NCBI GenBank assembly: GCA_027316975.1
Contig: DAHVFL010000168.1
Span: 1-9,239, forward strand
From: Chloroflexota bacterium
GTDB lineage: Bacteria; Chloroflexota; Ktedonobacteria; Ktedonobacterales; Ktedonobacteraceae
Reading direction: 5' to 3'
Length of the DNA stretch: 9,239 nt
Positions 1 through 6,080 of this stretch are shown one piece after another. The notes under the pieces are model-generated. The model saw only the letters and a program-made list of their open reading frames with translations, made no database searches and was not told the origin of the DNA. How positions within the stretch are numbered: position 1 is the first letter of the stretch; the number at the start of each line of letters is the position of its first letter. Both the position numbers and the translations under genes were made by a program.

Positions 1-240
1 CGCATCGCCATCGAAGCCACCAACGATTTCAGCCAGCTTCTCGCTTCAGGTTTGACCTCCATTTTCGCCATTCAGGCACTCGTCATTATGGCAGGCAACA
101 TGAAATTCTTACCTTTAACCGGTATACCACTGCCGTTCCTGAGCTACGGCGGCAGCTCAATTATCGCCAACTATATCATTGTCGGCATCCTCTTGCGCAT
201 CTCACACAACACAGCAATCGAACGCGAAGGACAGGGCTGA
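1..240 (+). CDS. SEDS-family (FtsW/RodA/SpoVE) protein, C-terminal fragment
   Basis: The reading frame enters from the left edge and stops with TGA at 238-240, giving the last 79 residues of an integral membrane protein. The segment IPLPFLSYGGSS (near residues 42-53 of the fragment), followed by a hydrophobic helix ending LLRIS, is the C-terminal signature of SEDS proteins. These are the lipid II glycosyltransferases of septal (FtsW), elongation (RodA) or spore cortex (SpoVE) peptidoglycan synthesis. An earlier hydrophobic stretch (IFAIQALVIMAGN) is a further membrane helix. The tail after the last helix is short and polar (HNTAIEREGQG). This fragment cannot separate FtsW from RodA, because the catalytic Asp loop and the neighbouring penicillin-binding protein, if any, lie outside the window. 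No terminator is obvious directly after the stop; the repeat island follows. Confidence 0.9.
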   Translation, partial: RIAIEATNDFSQLLASGLTSIFAIQALVIMAGNMKFLPLTGIPLPFLSYGGSSIIANYIIVGILLRISHNTAIEREGQG

Positions 241-356
241 ACTATTACGCTGGGGTGAGCGTCATTATTTTGCGCGCATAACCAGGGCGGGGGCAGAGCC
301 GCCGCCCAATAGGCGTCAAGGGAAGCCAGGTAGAAAGTGGACTCGTCCGGCTACCA

Positions 357-421
357 GGGCGACCGCAAGGGTCGCCCGTACCCTATACGAACCAGAGATC
401 CGGTCGTCTAGGGTACGGGCG
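357..421. repeat. Two interlocked short hairpins
   Basis: GGGCGACC (357-364) pairs with GGTCGCCC (370-377) across a 5-base loop. The overlapping 13-mer at 373-385 (CGCCCGTACCCTA) pairs with 409-421 across 23 bases. Because the two stems share bases 373-377 they are mutually exclusive, so the transcript could fold in two ways. It may be a separate repeat family embedded in the island. Confidence 0.6.
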
Positions 422-427
422 GGGCTT

Positions 428-585
428 GCCTTTCACTGGGAGGTTTTTTAGGAAAGGGCCAGCGAGTGGGAGGTGTCATCCTGAGCGCAGCGAAGGATCT
501 CTCGTCGGCAGCACGCAGATCCTTCGCTGCGCTCAGGATGACAGGCGAGATCGGCGCGTCTCAAAACAACCTCCCAGTGAAAGGC
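428..585. repeat. 22-bp inverted repeat pair around the central hairpin
   Basis: Arm 428-449 (begins GCCTTTCACTGGGAGG) and arm 564-585 are reverse complements at 21 of 22 positions. They bracket the 474-543 hairpin, which suggests the hairpin element entered an existing palindrome or that both form one composite element. Confidence 0.7.
474..543. repeat. Dispersed 27-bp-stem hairpin, copy 1
   Basis: Left arm 474-500 and right arm 517-543 are perfect reverse complements, 27 bp each, with a 16-base loop. The arm contains CTGAGCGCAGCGAAGGATCT. The same arm occurs perfectly at 6122-6148/6163-6189, with a different loop. No T-run follows, so it is not a standard intrinsic terminator. Two copies in one 9-kb window point to a genome-wide repeat family. 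Confidence 0.85.
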
Positions 586-747
586 GGCGGCTCTGCCCCC
601 GCCCTGGAAGCGGCACGGCACACGACCATCGATCTCCTACGAGAGTTCCTTCACGTGACGCCTGTTGGGCGGCGGCTCTGCCCCCGCCCTGGTGTCACCA
701 CACGCTTGATGCAAAAACGTGACGCTCACCCAATACGCTGTATCTGC

Positions 748-776
748 TTGTCTCTCTACAGAACAAGTGCTATAAT
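748..776 (+). promoter_or_regulatory. Extended -10 sigma-70-type promoter for the two orphan genes
   Basis: The -35 element is TTGTCT (748-753), with an exact 17-base spacer before the perfect -10 TATAAT (771-776). The -10 is preceded by TGC (768-770), giving the extended -10 form TGnTATAAT. The predicted start is near 783, which leaves a leader of about 64 bases before the ATG at 847. This is one of the best promoter matches in the window. Confidence 0.7.
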
Positions 777-846
777 TCCAGTGTGAATAGAGTAGGCGTG
801 GCATGTGGTTGTCTGAACAGCGCAGGAAACAGGCAGGTACAGGGTT

Positions 847-1476
847 ATGGGTCAATACCAGCAATGGCTGCATTATCAAGGAGTAGATCGACGCCTACGC
901 GCAACGCTGGATGCGCTCGAACAGGAACTCGGTCAGATCGAGAGCCAGTCCAATGGCTCCCCGCAGCCCGCTATGCTTCTCGCCAACCCCATCATTTCCG
1001 CTTTATCCGTCCAGATAGCTACCAGTTCCAACGGCCATGCATCCCCTCAAGACGATACAGATACCTCCAGTAATAACCCTGCCAGGCCGCCATCGAACGG
1101 TAGTGCCGGGACCATCTCAGCCGCGCTCTTGCACCGGGGCGAGCTACCCGATTTCGGCCCGCCAGGATTGCATCCCTCGGACCAATACGAAATTGTGCCG
1201 TCCCTCTCCATTGACCATCCTGAAATCGAACTCTTGCCCGAAGACATGTTCGCCTTCTTTGAAGAACACTCGCAAACTGACCCGCAGATTGAGCTTCCCT
1301 GGTGGCTGCGCAAAATCACCATTATCAGCAAAGAAGACGACACCAGCAAGCCCATCGACCAGGAAAGCATCCGCACCAATCGCCTCGTGCAGCGCTGGGT
1401 AGAACGCTGGGGACACCAATCCCAGGAAGGCTACCTGCCTGAAAGTGAAAGCGAAGGTATCCACGATGAAGAATAA
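847..1476 (+). CDS. Uncharacterised protein with N-terminal helix and disordered linker
   Basis: This encodes 209 residues of unknown function. ATG 847 is the only sensible start, because an in-frame stop lies at 814-816; the ribosome binding site (AGG around 835-837) is weak. Residues 1-34 look helical and charged (YQQWLHYQGVDRRLRATLDALEQ), like a short coiled coil. Residues 35-90 are Ser/Asn/Pro-rich and probably disordered. Residues 95-209 contain Trp-rich segments (PWWLRK, VQRWVERWGH) and an acidic tail (ESESEGIHDEE). There is no signal peptide or membrane segment, so it is likely cytoplasmic. The 3' end overlaps the next gene by 11 bases, which implies co-translation. The opening YQQW...RRLRATLDAL resembles YHQWCVRQRIAELRHRI of the next protein, so the two may share an ancestral helical module. 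The reading frame is strongly supported by the promoter and the overlap; function is unknown. Confidence 0.75.
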   Translation: MGQYQQWLHYQGVDRRLRATLDALEQELGQIESQSNGSPQPAMLLANPIISALSVQIATSSNGHASPQDDTDTSSNNPARPPSNGSAGTISAALLHRGELPDFGPPGLHPSDQYEIVPSLSIDHPEIELLPEDMFAFFEEHSQTDPQIELPWWLRKITIISKEDDTSKPIDQESIRTNRLVQRWVERWGHQSQEGYLPESESEGIHDEE

Positions 1477-2641
1477 TGCGGAACCGGATTTCCTGAACCA
1501 GCTCGACACCGTTTTCGCGCACCTGAACCCCCAGGCGGTTGAAGAATTCTATGCCGCCTACCACCAATGGTGCGTGCGCCAACGCATCGCCGAACTACGA
1601 CACCGCATCGACGCCGTGCGCGAGCAGCAGGCGCATAACCAGCAGCGCCTGCAGGAAACGCGACCCACTACTGTCGCGCTCGCGGCCCTGGCGCGCCTGC
1701 AATCCAACGGTGTCAGCGACATCGCATTGCTCGACGCCATGCTCGAACGCGGGGAAAGCTGGCTAGATCGAACCATGCAGCGCCTCGACTACTTCGAACA
1801 GTTCGACGATTTCATCAGCGATGACTACACCAAATGGTGCCAGGGCGCATTGGAAGGTGCCTTCGACTGGATCGACTCGTTGCTCGAATCCACTGAGCAA
1901 ACCGCGTCCGCACAGCTTGAAACACCTCCCACAGAGGAACAGCCGGACAACGAAGACGCCGGGAATGTTGAAGTCCTGCTTTTGCAAAGACTCGCCACCG
2001 AAGATGAGCAGGACGATCTCTCCTGGCAAGAGGCCATCACCCTCAAACAAACGACCATCAAGGCTCCCCCACCAGAAACCGTTACTAGCGAAGCTGAGGA
2101 ACAAGAACCACCAGCATTAGTTTCCACCGGAGCCGGGGAACAAGAACCGCCAGCGCCAGAGAATACAGCCCGGCAGGATGTGGAAACCCAGGCTCACATA
2201 CCAGAATACATTCCTCAAGATGAGCCGGCACACAGCGATGAAACGCCCATCGCATCATCTAACGTTGCCAGTTCAACCAGCCCGGAAGAACAATTTATCC
2301 CCGAAGAAGTTTTACCCGTGGAAGATACTCCCATATCCGCATCAGAACAACCCGCCCTCGTCGAGTTTGCCGCGCCTTCAGAGCTGTCCCCGGCAGAGGA
2401 AAGCTCCGAACGGGTAGTAGAGCAGTCCGCGCCAACCGAAATTACAATGCCGGAAGATACCCCCACCGCAGATACGGCTCAAAGTGAAGTGAACGAACCG
2501 GACGAGATGGAAAATAGCGCATCCGAAGATGCACACCAGCAACAGGTAATACCAACGAGCAAACCTGTCCCCTCTACGCGCAACACGCCCCGCAAACGCG
2601 GCTTAATAGGCACTCTGATATGGATACTAACAGGGAAATAG
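1466..2641 (+). CDS. Uncharacterised acidic, disordered protein with basic-hydrophobic C-terminal tail
   Basis: I place the start at ATG 1466 (391 residues) because GAAGG (1453-1457) lies 8 bases upstream and it gives an 11-base overlap with the preceding stop. An upstream GTG at 1445 is possible but lacks a better binding site. Residues 1-125 look mainly helical, with a coiled-coil-like run (VRQRIAELRHRIDAVREQQ) and two similar motifs, YHQWC and YTKWC. Residues 135-365 are a long Glu/Pro/Ser/Thr-rich stretch with a repeated EQEPPA, almost certainly disordered. The last 20 residues are basic then hydrophobic (PRKRGLIGTLIWILTGK), which could bind the membrane surface or a partner. It has no family that I recognise. 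With the preceding gene it forms a two-gene operon downstream of a cell-wall synthesis gene, which hints at but does not show an envelope role. It ends 7 bases from the convergent gap gene. Confidence 0.75.
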   Translation: MKNNAEPDFLNQLDTVFAHLNPQAVEEFYAAYHQWCVRQRIAELRHRIDAVREQQAHNQQRLQETRPTTVALAALARLQSNGVSDIALLDAMLERGESWLDRTMQRLDYFEQFDDFISDDYTKWCQGALEGAFDWIDSLLESTEQTASAQLETPPTEEQPDNEDAGNVEVLLLQRLATEDEQDDLSWQEAITLKQTTIKAPPPETVTSEAEEQEPPALVSTGAGEQEPPAPENTARQDVETQAHIPEYIPQDEPAHSDETPIASSNVASSTSPEEQFIPEEVLPVEDTPISASEQPALVEFAAPSELSPAEESSERVVEQSAPTEITMPEDTPTADTAQSEVNEPDEMENSASEDAHQQQVIPTSKPVPSTRNTPRKRGLIGTLIWILTGK

Positions 2642-2648
2642 TCTCCAT

Positions 2649-3707
2649 TTAAAGCCGTCCTATTTCCATTCGCGGCGCATTTTCCGTAGGATACCTGTCA
2701 CTACCATACGCGCTGACGAAGCCGGCAAGGTCCGCGACCCGGCTGGCGTAGCCCCACTCGTTATCGTACCAGCTAACCGCGCGGATCATACGCTCCCCGG
2801 ATGGCAGCACAGTCGTCATCAAACCATCTACGATTGATGAACGACAGTCGCCACGAAAATCACTGGATACTAACGGCAAATCGCTATAGCCAAGCACTCC
2901 CGCCAGCGGCCCGCTGGCAGCCAGGGCAAAGGCCATATTGATCTCCTTCGCGGTCGCCGCCTCTTCCAGTTCAGCAACCACGTCGATGACCGAAACAGTG
3001 AGGGTGGGGACGCGGTAGGAGACCCCGTGAAATTTGCCCGCCAGGGCCGGGATAACCTCGCCCAGCGAGCGCGTCGCGCCCGTGGTCGTCGGGATGATAT
3101 TCTCCGCGCCCGCCCGCGCCCGCCGTGGGTCCGTATGGCTGCGATCAAGAATGCGCTGGTCGTTGGTATAGGCATGGACCGTGGTCATCATGCCGGAACG
3201 CAGCCCAAATTGATCGTGCAACACTTTCGCGAGGGGCGCTAATGCGTTCGTGGTGCAGGAGGCGGCAGACAGTACGCGGTGATGTACCGGATCATAGTCG
3301 CGTTCGTTCACTCCCAGCACCAGCGTGACATCGGCTCCTTTGCTCGGCGCAGTCACCAGAACGCGCTCCGCCCCGGCTACCAGGTGCGCCTTCGCCTGGT
3401 TGGCATGAGTAAAGACACCGGTGGATTCGATCACCAGTTCGACACCGAGATCGCGCCATGGAATATCGCTCGGGTTCAGGTGCGACACAATGGAGATGGG
3501 GCGTCCATTAATGACGATTTCGCCATCACCGGCCTCCACCTGTCCTCGAAATGGCCCGTAGGTAGAGTCATACTGAAAGAGATGGGCGTTAATGTCAGCA
3601 TCTCCCCGGTCATTGATCGCCACAATGTCCAGGTCAATACCCCTGGCAAGAGCTGAACGCAGCACTAAGCGACCAATTCTTCCAAATCCATTGATGCCAA
3701 TCTTCAT
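2649..3707 (-). CDS. gap: Type I glyceraldehyde-3-phosphate dehydrogenase
   Basis: The 352-residue protein is full length for the family (usually 330-340) with a short C-terminal extension. It interconverts glyceraldehyde-3-phosphate and 1,3-bisphosphoglycerate in the cytoplasm. The Rossmann start INGFGRIGR (residues 4-12) and ND (32-33) bind the dinucleotide. The catalytic Cys151 sits in ASCTTNALAP, and the base His178 in TTVHAYTNDQ. SWYDNEWGY lies near the C-terminus. The usual second Cys of SCTTNC is Ala155 here. The cofactor-selecting positions carry Arg34 and Ser190 (ILDRSH), where strictly NAD-dependent glycolytic enzymes have Leu and Pro. This resembles NADP-accepting Calvin-cycle forms. 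AGGAGC (3715-3720 on the plus strand) is a good binding site 7 bases before the ATG. It lies downstream of prk on the same strand, 149 bases away, so both are probably one transcript. A reductive role in CO2 fixation is inferred from that partner; a glycolytic role is not excluded. Confidence 0.95.
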   Translation of the reverse strand: MKIGINGFGRIGRLVLRSALARGIDLDIVAINDRGDADINAHLFQYDSTYGPFRGQVEAGDGEIVINGRPISIVSHLNPSDIPWRDLGVELVIESTGVFTHANQAKAHLVAGAERVLVTAPSKGADVTLVLGVNERDYDPVHHRVLSAASCTTNALAPLAKVLHDQFGLRSGMMTTVHAYTNDQRILDRSHTDPRRARAGAENIIPTTTGATRSLGEVIPALAGKFHGVSYRVPTLTVSVIDVVAELEEAATAKEINMAFALAASGPLAGVLGYSDLPLVSSDFRGDCRSSIVDGLMTTVLPSGERMIRAVSWYDNEWGYASRVADLAGFVSAYGSDRYPTENAPRMEIGRL

Positions 3708-3741
3708 GGAACTCGCTCCTAATCAATCGGGCTTTCTTGTG

Positions 3742-3833
3742 CCAGTAGCGACACCCCTTGTGGGTGTCCCGTGCGGCCAATTATGCCTGTCAGAAAATAT
3801 TGACGGGACACCCACAAGGGGTGTCGCTACTGG
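3742..3833. repeat. Perfect 31-bp inverted repeat in the prk-gap spacer
   Basis: Left arm 3742-3772 and right arm 3803-3833 are perfect 31-bp reverse complements with a 30-base loop. Each arm itself contains the smaller dyad GACACCC-N5-GGGTGTC, so the structure is nested. On the minus-strand transcript it would form a long hairpin between prk and gap. No U-run follows in that direction, so it is not a classic terminator. It could stabilise or separate transcript segments, or be an inserted repeat element. Confidence 0.85.
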
Positions 3834-3856
3834 GTTTTGCCCGCAAGTATGGTTGG

Positions 3857-4804
3857 TCAAACTTCAATCTCGTCGCGCTGCCTGGCGCGCAGCAGGTGGT
3901 AGACCAGGAATAACTGGGTCAGCGCCAGTGGATGGCTATGCCGGACCTGGGAATCCGAAAACAGGCCAAGCTCCTCCATCGAAGCCGCCCCGCAGGCATC
4001 CAGGTGATCCAGAATACAGCGTTCTAGCGCGGCGGCAGGTTCATCGGAAATAGAGCCATCGATCTCCAGGTACTCGACAGCCCTACCACCCTCGCGCCCC
4101 AACGTTGAACGCACGCAGCCGGAGCGATCTTCCGCGATTACCTCGCTCAGATCAGGATGGCGCAGCGTGCCATGCAAGGTCAGGCGCACGTTGAGGTGCG
4201 CGTCACCACCCTGTTCAAAATTGGGTGACTCGCCGGGGAAGAAAGAAACGACAAGATCAGCATGATCTCGCTGTGGCCGGATAAACGCTGCCGAATCCGG
4301 CTCGCGCATAGCAAGTTCGTCTAATACTTCTCTTTCCGAATAACCCCGCTGCATAGAGTCACGCCGCACCTTCCAGCGCCATCTCAATTCCTCCGGTGGA
4401 TCGAGATAGACGCGCACGCTGTAGGCATTTCGCATCTCCTGCCAGTACATGCCGAGCAAACCCTCGACGATCAGGAAAGGACGAGGAAGTATATACTGCG
4501 GCGGCCCAAAATCGCCCAGCTTATGATCGTAATGGGGCTTCAGGATAGGCTCTCCAGCACGCAGCAATTGCAACTGCTGCGCCATAATATCAAGATAATT
4601 ACACGCCGGATTCAATGGGGTAATACCCAACTCCTTGCGCTGCGCGCGATTATATCGATGGTAGTCATCTGTGCAGAGCACCGATACTCGCTCTGCGCCC
4701 AAAATCTGCAATATACCCCGGCTTAGTGTGGTCTTCCCGGCAGCGCTATCTCCCACGATCCCCATAATGATCGGACGCGCGATCGCTCCAGATTGTACAG
4801 CCAT
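3857..4804 (-). CDS. prk: Phosphoribulokinase, class II (cyanobacterial/plant type)
   Basis: The enzyme phosphorylates ribulose-5-phosphate to ribulose-1,5-bisphosphate, the RuBisCO substrate. I choose ATG 4804 (315 residues) because GGAG (4811-4814 on the plus strand) lies 6 bases upstream and the Walker A motif then falls near the N-terminus as in the family. A longer frame to 4924 adds 40 unrelated residues running into the divergent promoter. Visible motifs are Walker A GDSAAGKT (18-25), CTDDYH (44-49) with the candidate catalytic Asp, KPHYDH (89-94), LIVEGL with Glu114, and RRDSMQRG (147-154). The C-terminal VEYLEIDG (243-250) matches the class II VxxLEMDG region. Uridine kinases share the P-loop fold but not the NPACNYLD and LEIDG regions. 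The Walker A Cys of the thioredoxin-regulated enzymes is Ala here, while the Cys before TDDYH remains, so that disulfide switch cannot form. The gene leads a likely prk-gap operon facing a LysR regulator. Confidence 0.88.
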   Translation of the reverse strand: MAVQSGAIARPIIMGIVGDSAAGKTTLSRGILQILGAERVSVLCTDDYHRYNRAQRKELGITPLNPACNYLDIMAQQLQLLRAGEPILKPHYDHKLGDFGPPQYILPRPFLIVEGLLGMYWQEMRNAYSVRVYLDPPEELRWRWKVRRDSMQRGYSEREVLDELAMREPDSAAFIRPQRDHADLVVSFFPGESPNFEQGGDAHLNVRLTLHGTLRHPDLSEVIAEDRSGCVRSTLGREGGRAVEYLEIDGSISDEPAAALERCILDHLDACGAASMEELGLFSDSQVRHSHPLALTQLFLVYHLLRARQRDEIEV

Positions 4805-4955
4805 ATGGTTCTCCAGCCTCTTATAAAGTGCGTACATGCTGGAATGCCCTGAAAGCATCCCTGTTTTCTTCTCCTTCAGATTACAGTGCAGCCTATCGCT
4901 ATGCTGACTACTCACAACCCCCATCTTCTATGAGAGGCGGTGCCTGCAATAACCA

Positions 4956-4964
4956 TGGTATAAT
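4956..4964 (+). promoter_or_regulatory. Extended -10 promoter of the LysR-type regulator gene
   Basis: TGG followed by a perfect TATAAT (4959-4964) forms an extended -10 element. No good -35 is seen at the right distance, which extended -10 promoters tolerate. The predicted start is near 4971, about 60 bases before the ATG at 5032. The -10 lies within a small dyad, GGTAT-N4-ATACC (4957-4970). Confidence 0.55.
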
Positions 4965-4991
4965 CATACCGGGCATGACATATAAGAACAA
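4963..4991 (-). promoter_or_regulatory. Candidate prk-gap promoter
   Basis: On the minus strand TTGTTC (plus 4991-4986) is followed after exactly 17 bases by TATGAT (plus 4968-4963), a 5-of-6 match to the -10 consensus. The -35 is a partial match. The predicted start is near 4956, giving a leader of about 150 bases to the prk ATG. It physically overlaps the opposing regulator promoter, so the two are unlikely to be occupied at once. Confidence 0.4.
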
Positions 4992-5002
4992 GCCGCAATC
5001 AC

Positions 5003-5017
5003 CTATGCTCAACATAG
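5003..5017. promoter_or_regulatory. Candidate LysR-family binding site (T-N11-A dyad)
   Basis: CTATG-N5-CATAG is a perfect 5-bp dyad that satisfies the LysR-family T-N11-A rule (T5004, A5016). It is centred about 54 bases upstream of the predicted prk start, close to the usual activator position, and lies in the leader of the regulator gene itself, where binding would cause autorepression. A weaker dyad, ATGCT-N13-AGCAT, lies at 4836-4858. A short dyad can arise by chance, so this is a position-based inference. Confidence 0.35.
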
Positions 5018-5031
5018 AATGGAGCTTATAC

Positions 5032-5982
5032 ATGAACTGGTCGCGCCTTGATACCCTCACCATCCACCAGTTACGCGCGTTCTGCGCGGTTGCGCGGCTC
5101 TCCAGCTATACGCGGGCCGCCCAGGAGCTGAGATGCCAGCAGCCAACCGTATCAGCCCTGGTAGCAGAACTGGAACACGCATCGCAGTTGACCCTTTTCG
5201 AGCAGTGGGGAAAGCGTCTCGCCTTGACAGATGAAGGGCGCGCATTGTTCGTTCACGCGCACCAGGTAGTTGAGGCCGCCGATGAGGCATGGCAGGCCAT
5301 GGCAGCTTTACGCGAGGCAGGGACGGTGGAAAGCCTGCCGCTGCGTGTTGCCGCCGATACCACGGTAGGAACCTACGTCCTTCCCCATCTCCTGGGCGCA
5401 TTTCACCAACGACAGCCTGCTCTCACGCTCAACCTGCGCGTGGCTAACCGCGCTCATGTCCGCTCTCTCCTGCTCTCAGAGGAAGTTGATCTTGCCATCG
5501 CCGGTCGGCCACCAGCAGTCGATGGATTAGTAAACGAGCTATTTCTGGAAAATCACCTCGTAGCAGTCGCATCTCCAGAGCATATGCTGGCCGGGCAGAC
5601 CCACATTTCGCTCGCGCGCTTTGCCGGTGAAACGTTTCTTATGCGCGAAGTCGGATCAGGCACGCGCGCCGCTGTAGAAGAACTATTCGAAATAGCCGGC
5701 GTGCCGCTCAAGATTGGCATGGTGCTTGGACACATCGAAGCCATCAAGCAGGCAGTCATGGCGAACCTTGGAGTGAGCGTTCTCTCAGAAGCAGCCGTGA
5801 GGCGAGAAGTGCGCTACCATAAACTGGTAATCCTACCGGTAGAGCACTTCCCCATTCAGCGACGCTGGTACATCGCCTACCTCGCCGGACACCCCCTGAG
5901 CGTCCACGCGGCAGAGTTCATCGAATTCCTGCGTGAATACCGGCAAACATCTCTGATGAATTTTGACGAACAAAAGAGGTAA
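5032..5982 (+). CDS. LysR-type transcriptional regulator, CbbR-like
   Basis: I choose ATG 5032 (316 residues, typical family length) because GGAG (5021-5024) sits 7 bases upstream and the DNA-binding domain then starts at residue 9. A longer frame from 4828 would translate the promoter region. The winged helix-turn-helix spans about residues 9-68, with recognition-helix region QQPTVSALVAELE and the family's LTDEGR turn. The linker helix covers about 70-98. The effector domain follows from about 104, opening with LRVAADTTVGTYVLP and including FLMREVGSGTR (203-212), a signature common in CbbR and related regulators. The gene is divergent from prk-gap across 227 bases, the classic CbbR layout, so the likely target is that operon, with a sugar-phosphate or nucleotide effector. 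The target is inferred from context; other LysR subfamilies share these motifs. Its stop codon is 2 bases from the next ATG. Confidence 0.9.
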   Translation: MNWSRLDTLTIHQLRAFCAVARLSSYTRAAQELRCQQPTVSALVAELEHASQLTLFEQWGKRLALTDEGRALFVHAHQVVEAADEAWQAMAALREAGTVESLPLRVAADTTVGTYVLPHLLGAFHQRQPALTLNLRVANRAHVRSLLLSEEVDLAIAGRPPAVDGLVNELFLENHLVAVASPEHMLAGQTHISLARFAGETFLMREVGSGTRAAVEELFEIAGVPLKIGMVLGHIEAIKQAVMANLGVSVLSEAAVRREVRYHKLVILPVEHFPIQRRWYIAYLAGHPLSVHAAEFIEFLREYRQTSLMNFDEQKR

Positions 5983-5984
5983 TT

Positions 5985-6080
5985 ATGGCTAGTGCATTGT
6001 CATCCTTCATCTCACTGATGCAGCGCATTGTCATCCTTCATCTCACTGATGCAGCGCATTGTCATCCTTCGTCTCACTGA
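5985..6080 (+). pseudogene. 31-codon remnant coupled to the regulator gene
   Basis: The regulator ends in AAGAGGTAA and an ATG follows after only two bases, so AGAGG acts as a binding site for a translationally coupled start. The frame (MASALSSFISLMQRIV...) opens with a few residues and then reads straight through 31-bp tandem repeats until TGA at 6078-6080. It is best read as the first codons of a former downstream gene whose remainder has been replaced by repeats. A chance start is possible. Confidence 0.35.

Larger units (their letters stand above)
281..693. repeat. 38-bp inverted repeat pair flanking the island
   Basis: The left arm is 281-318 and the right arm 656-693. The right arm read in reverse complement equals the left arm at 37 of 38 positions, with the single difference at 310 (T, where the other arm predicts C). 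The arms are very GC-rich, with core GGGCGGGGGCAGAGCCGCCG. A partial third copy in right-arm orientation sits at about 584-608. No transposase lies between the arms, so this could be a MITE-like element or simply two copies of a dispersed repeat in opposite orientation. Confidence 0.8.
241..747. repeat. Non-coding island of nested inverted repeats
   Basis: This half-kilobase holds no convincing gene. It is built from concentric inverted repeats. The outermost pair is 253-273 against 711-731 (sharing GGTGAGCGTCA and TTTTGC, about 18 of 21 matched). Inside it is the 38-bp pair 281-318/656-693, then 428-449/564-585, then the hairpin 474-543. A direct third copy of the core GGCGGCGGCTCTGCCCCCGC lies at about 584-608. 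Short open frames here read through palindromes on both strands and have no ribosome binding site or recognisable domain. I infer stepwise insertion of several small repeat elements into one another. Confidence 0.8.

Noticed and set aside
426..786. Overlapping small open frames in the repeat island
   Set aside because: They translate palindromic repeats, have no binding sites, and have alternatives in several frames.
3742..3833. Rho-independent terminator between prk and gap
   Set aside because: The stem is long, but the loop is 30 bases and no T-run follows on either strand.
3592..4053. 153-residue open frame on the plus strand
   Set aside because: It crosses the gap start, the palindrome and the end of prk in antisense; it is a shadow of GC-rich coding DNA.
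4804..4924. Forty-residue N-terminal extension of the phosphoribulokinase
   Set aside because: The longer frame runs into the divergent promoter region, its residues do not resemble the family, and a good binding site supports ATG 4804.
4828..5031. N-terminal extension of the LysR-type regulator
   Set aside because: It would translate the promoter and operator region; ATG 5032 has a binding site and places the DNA-binding domain at the normal position.
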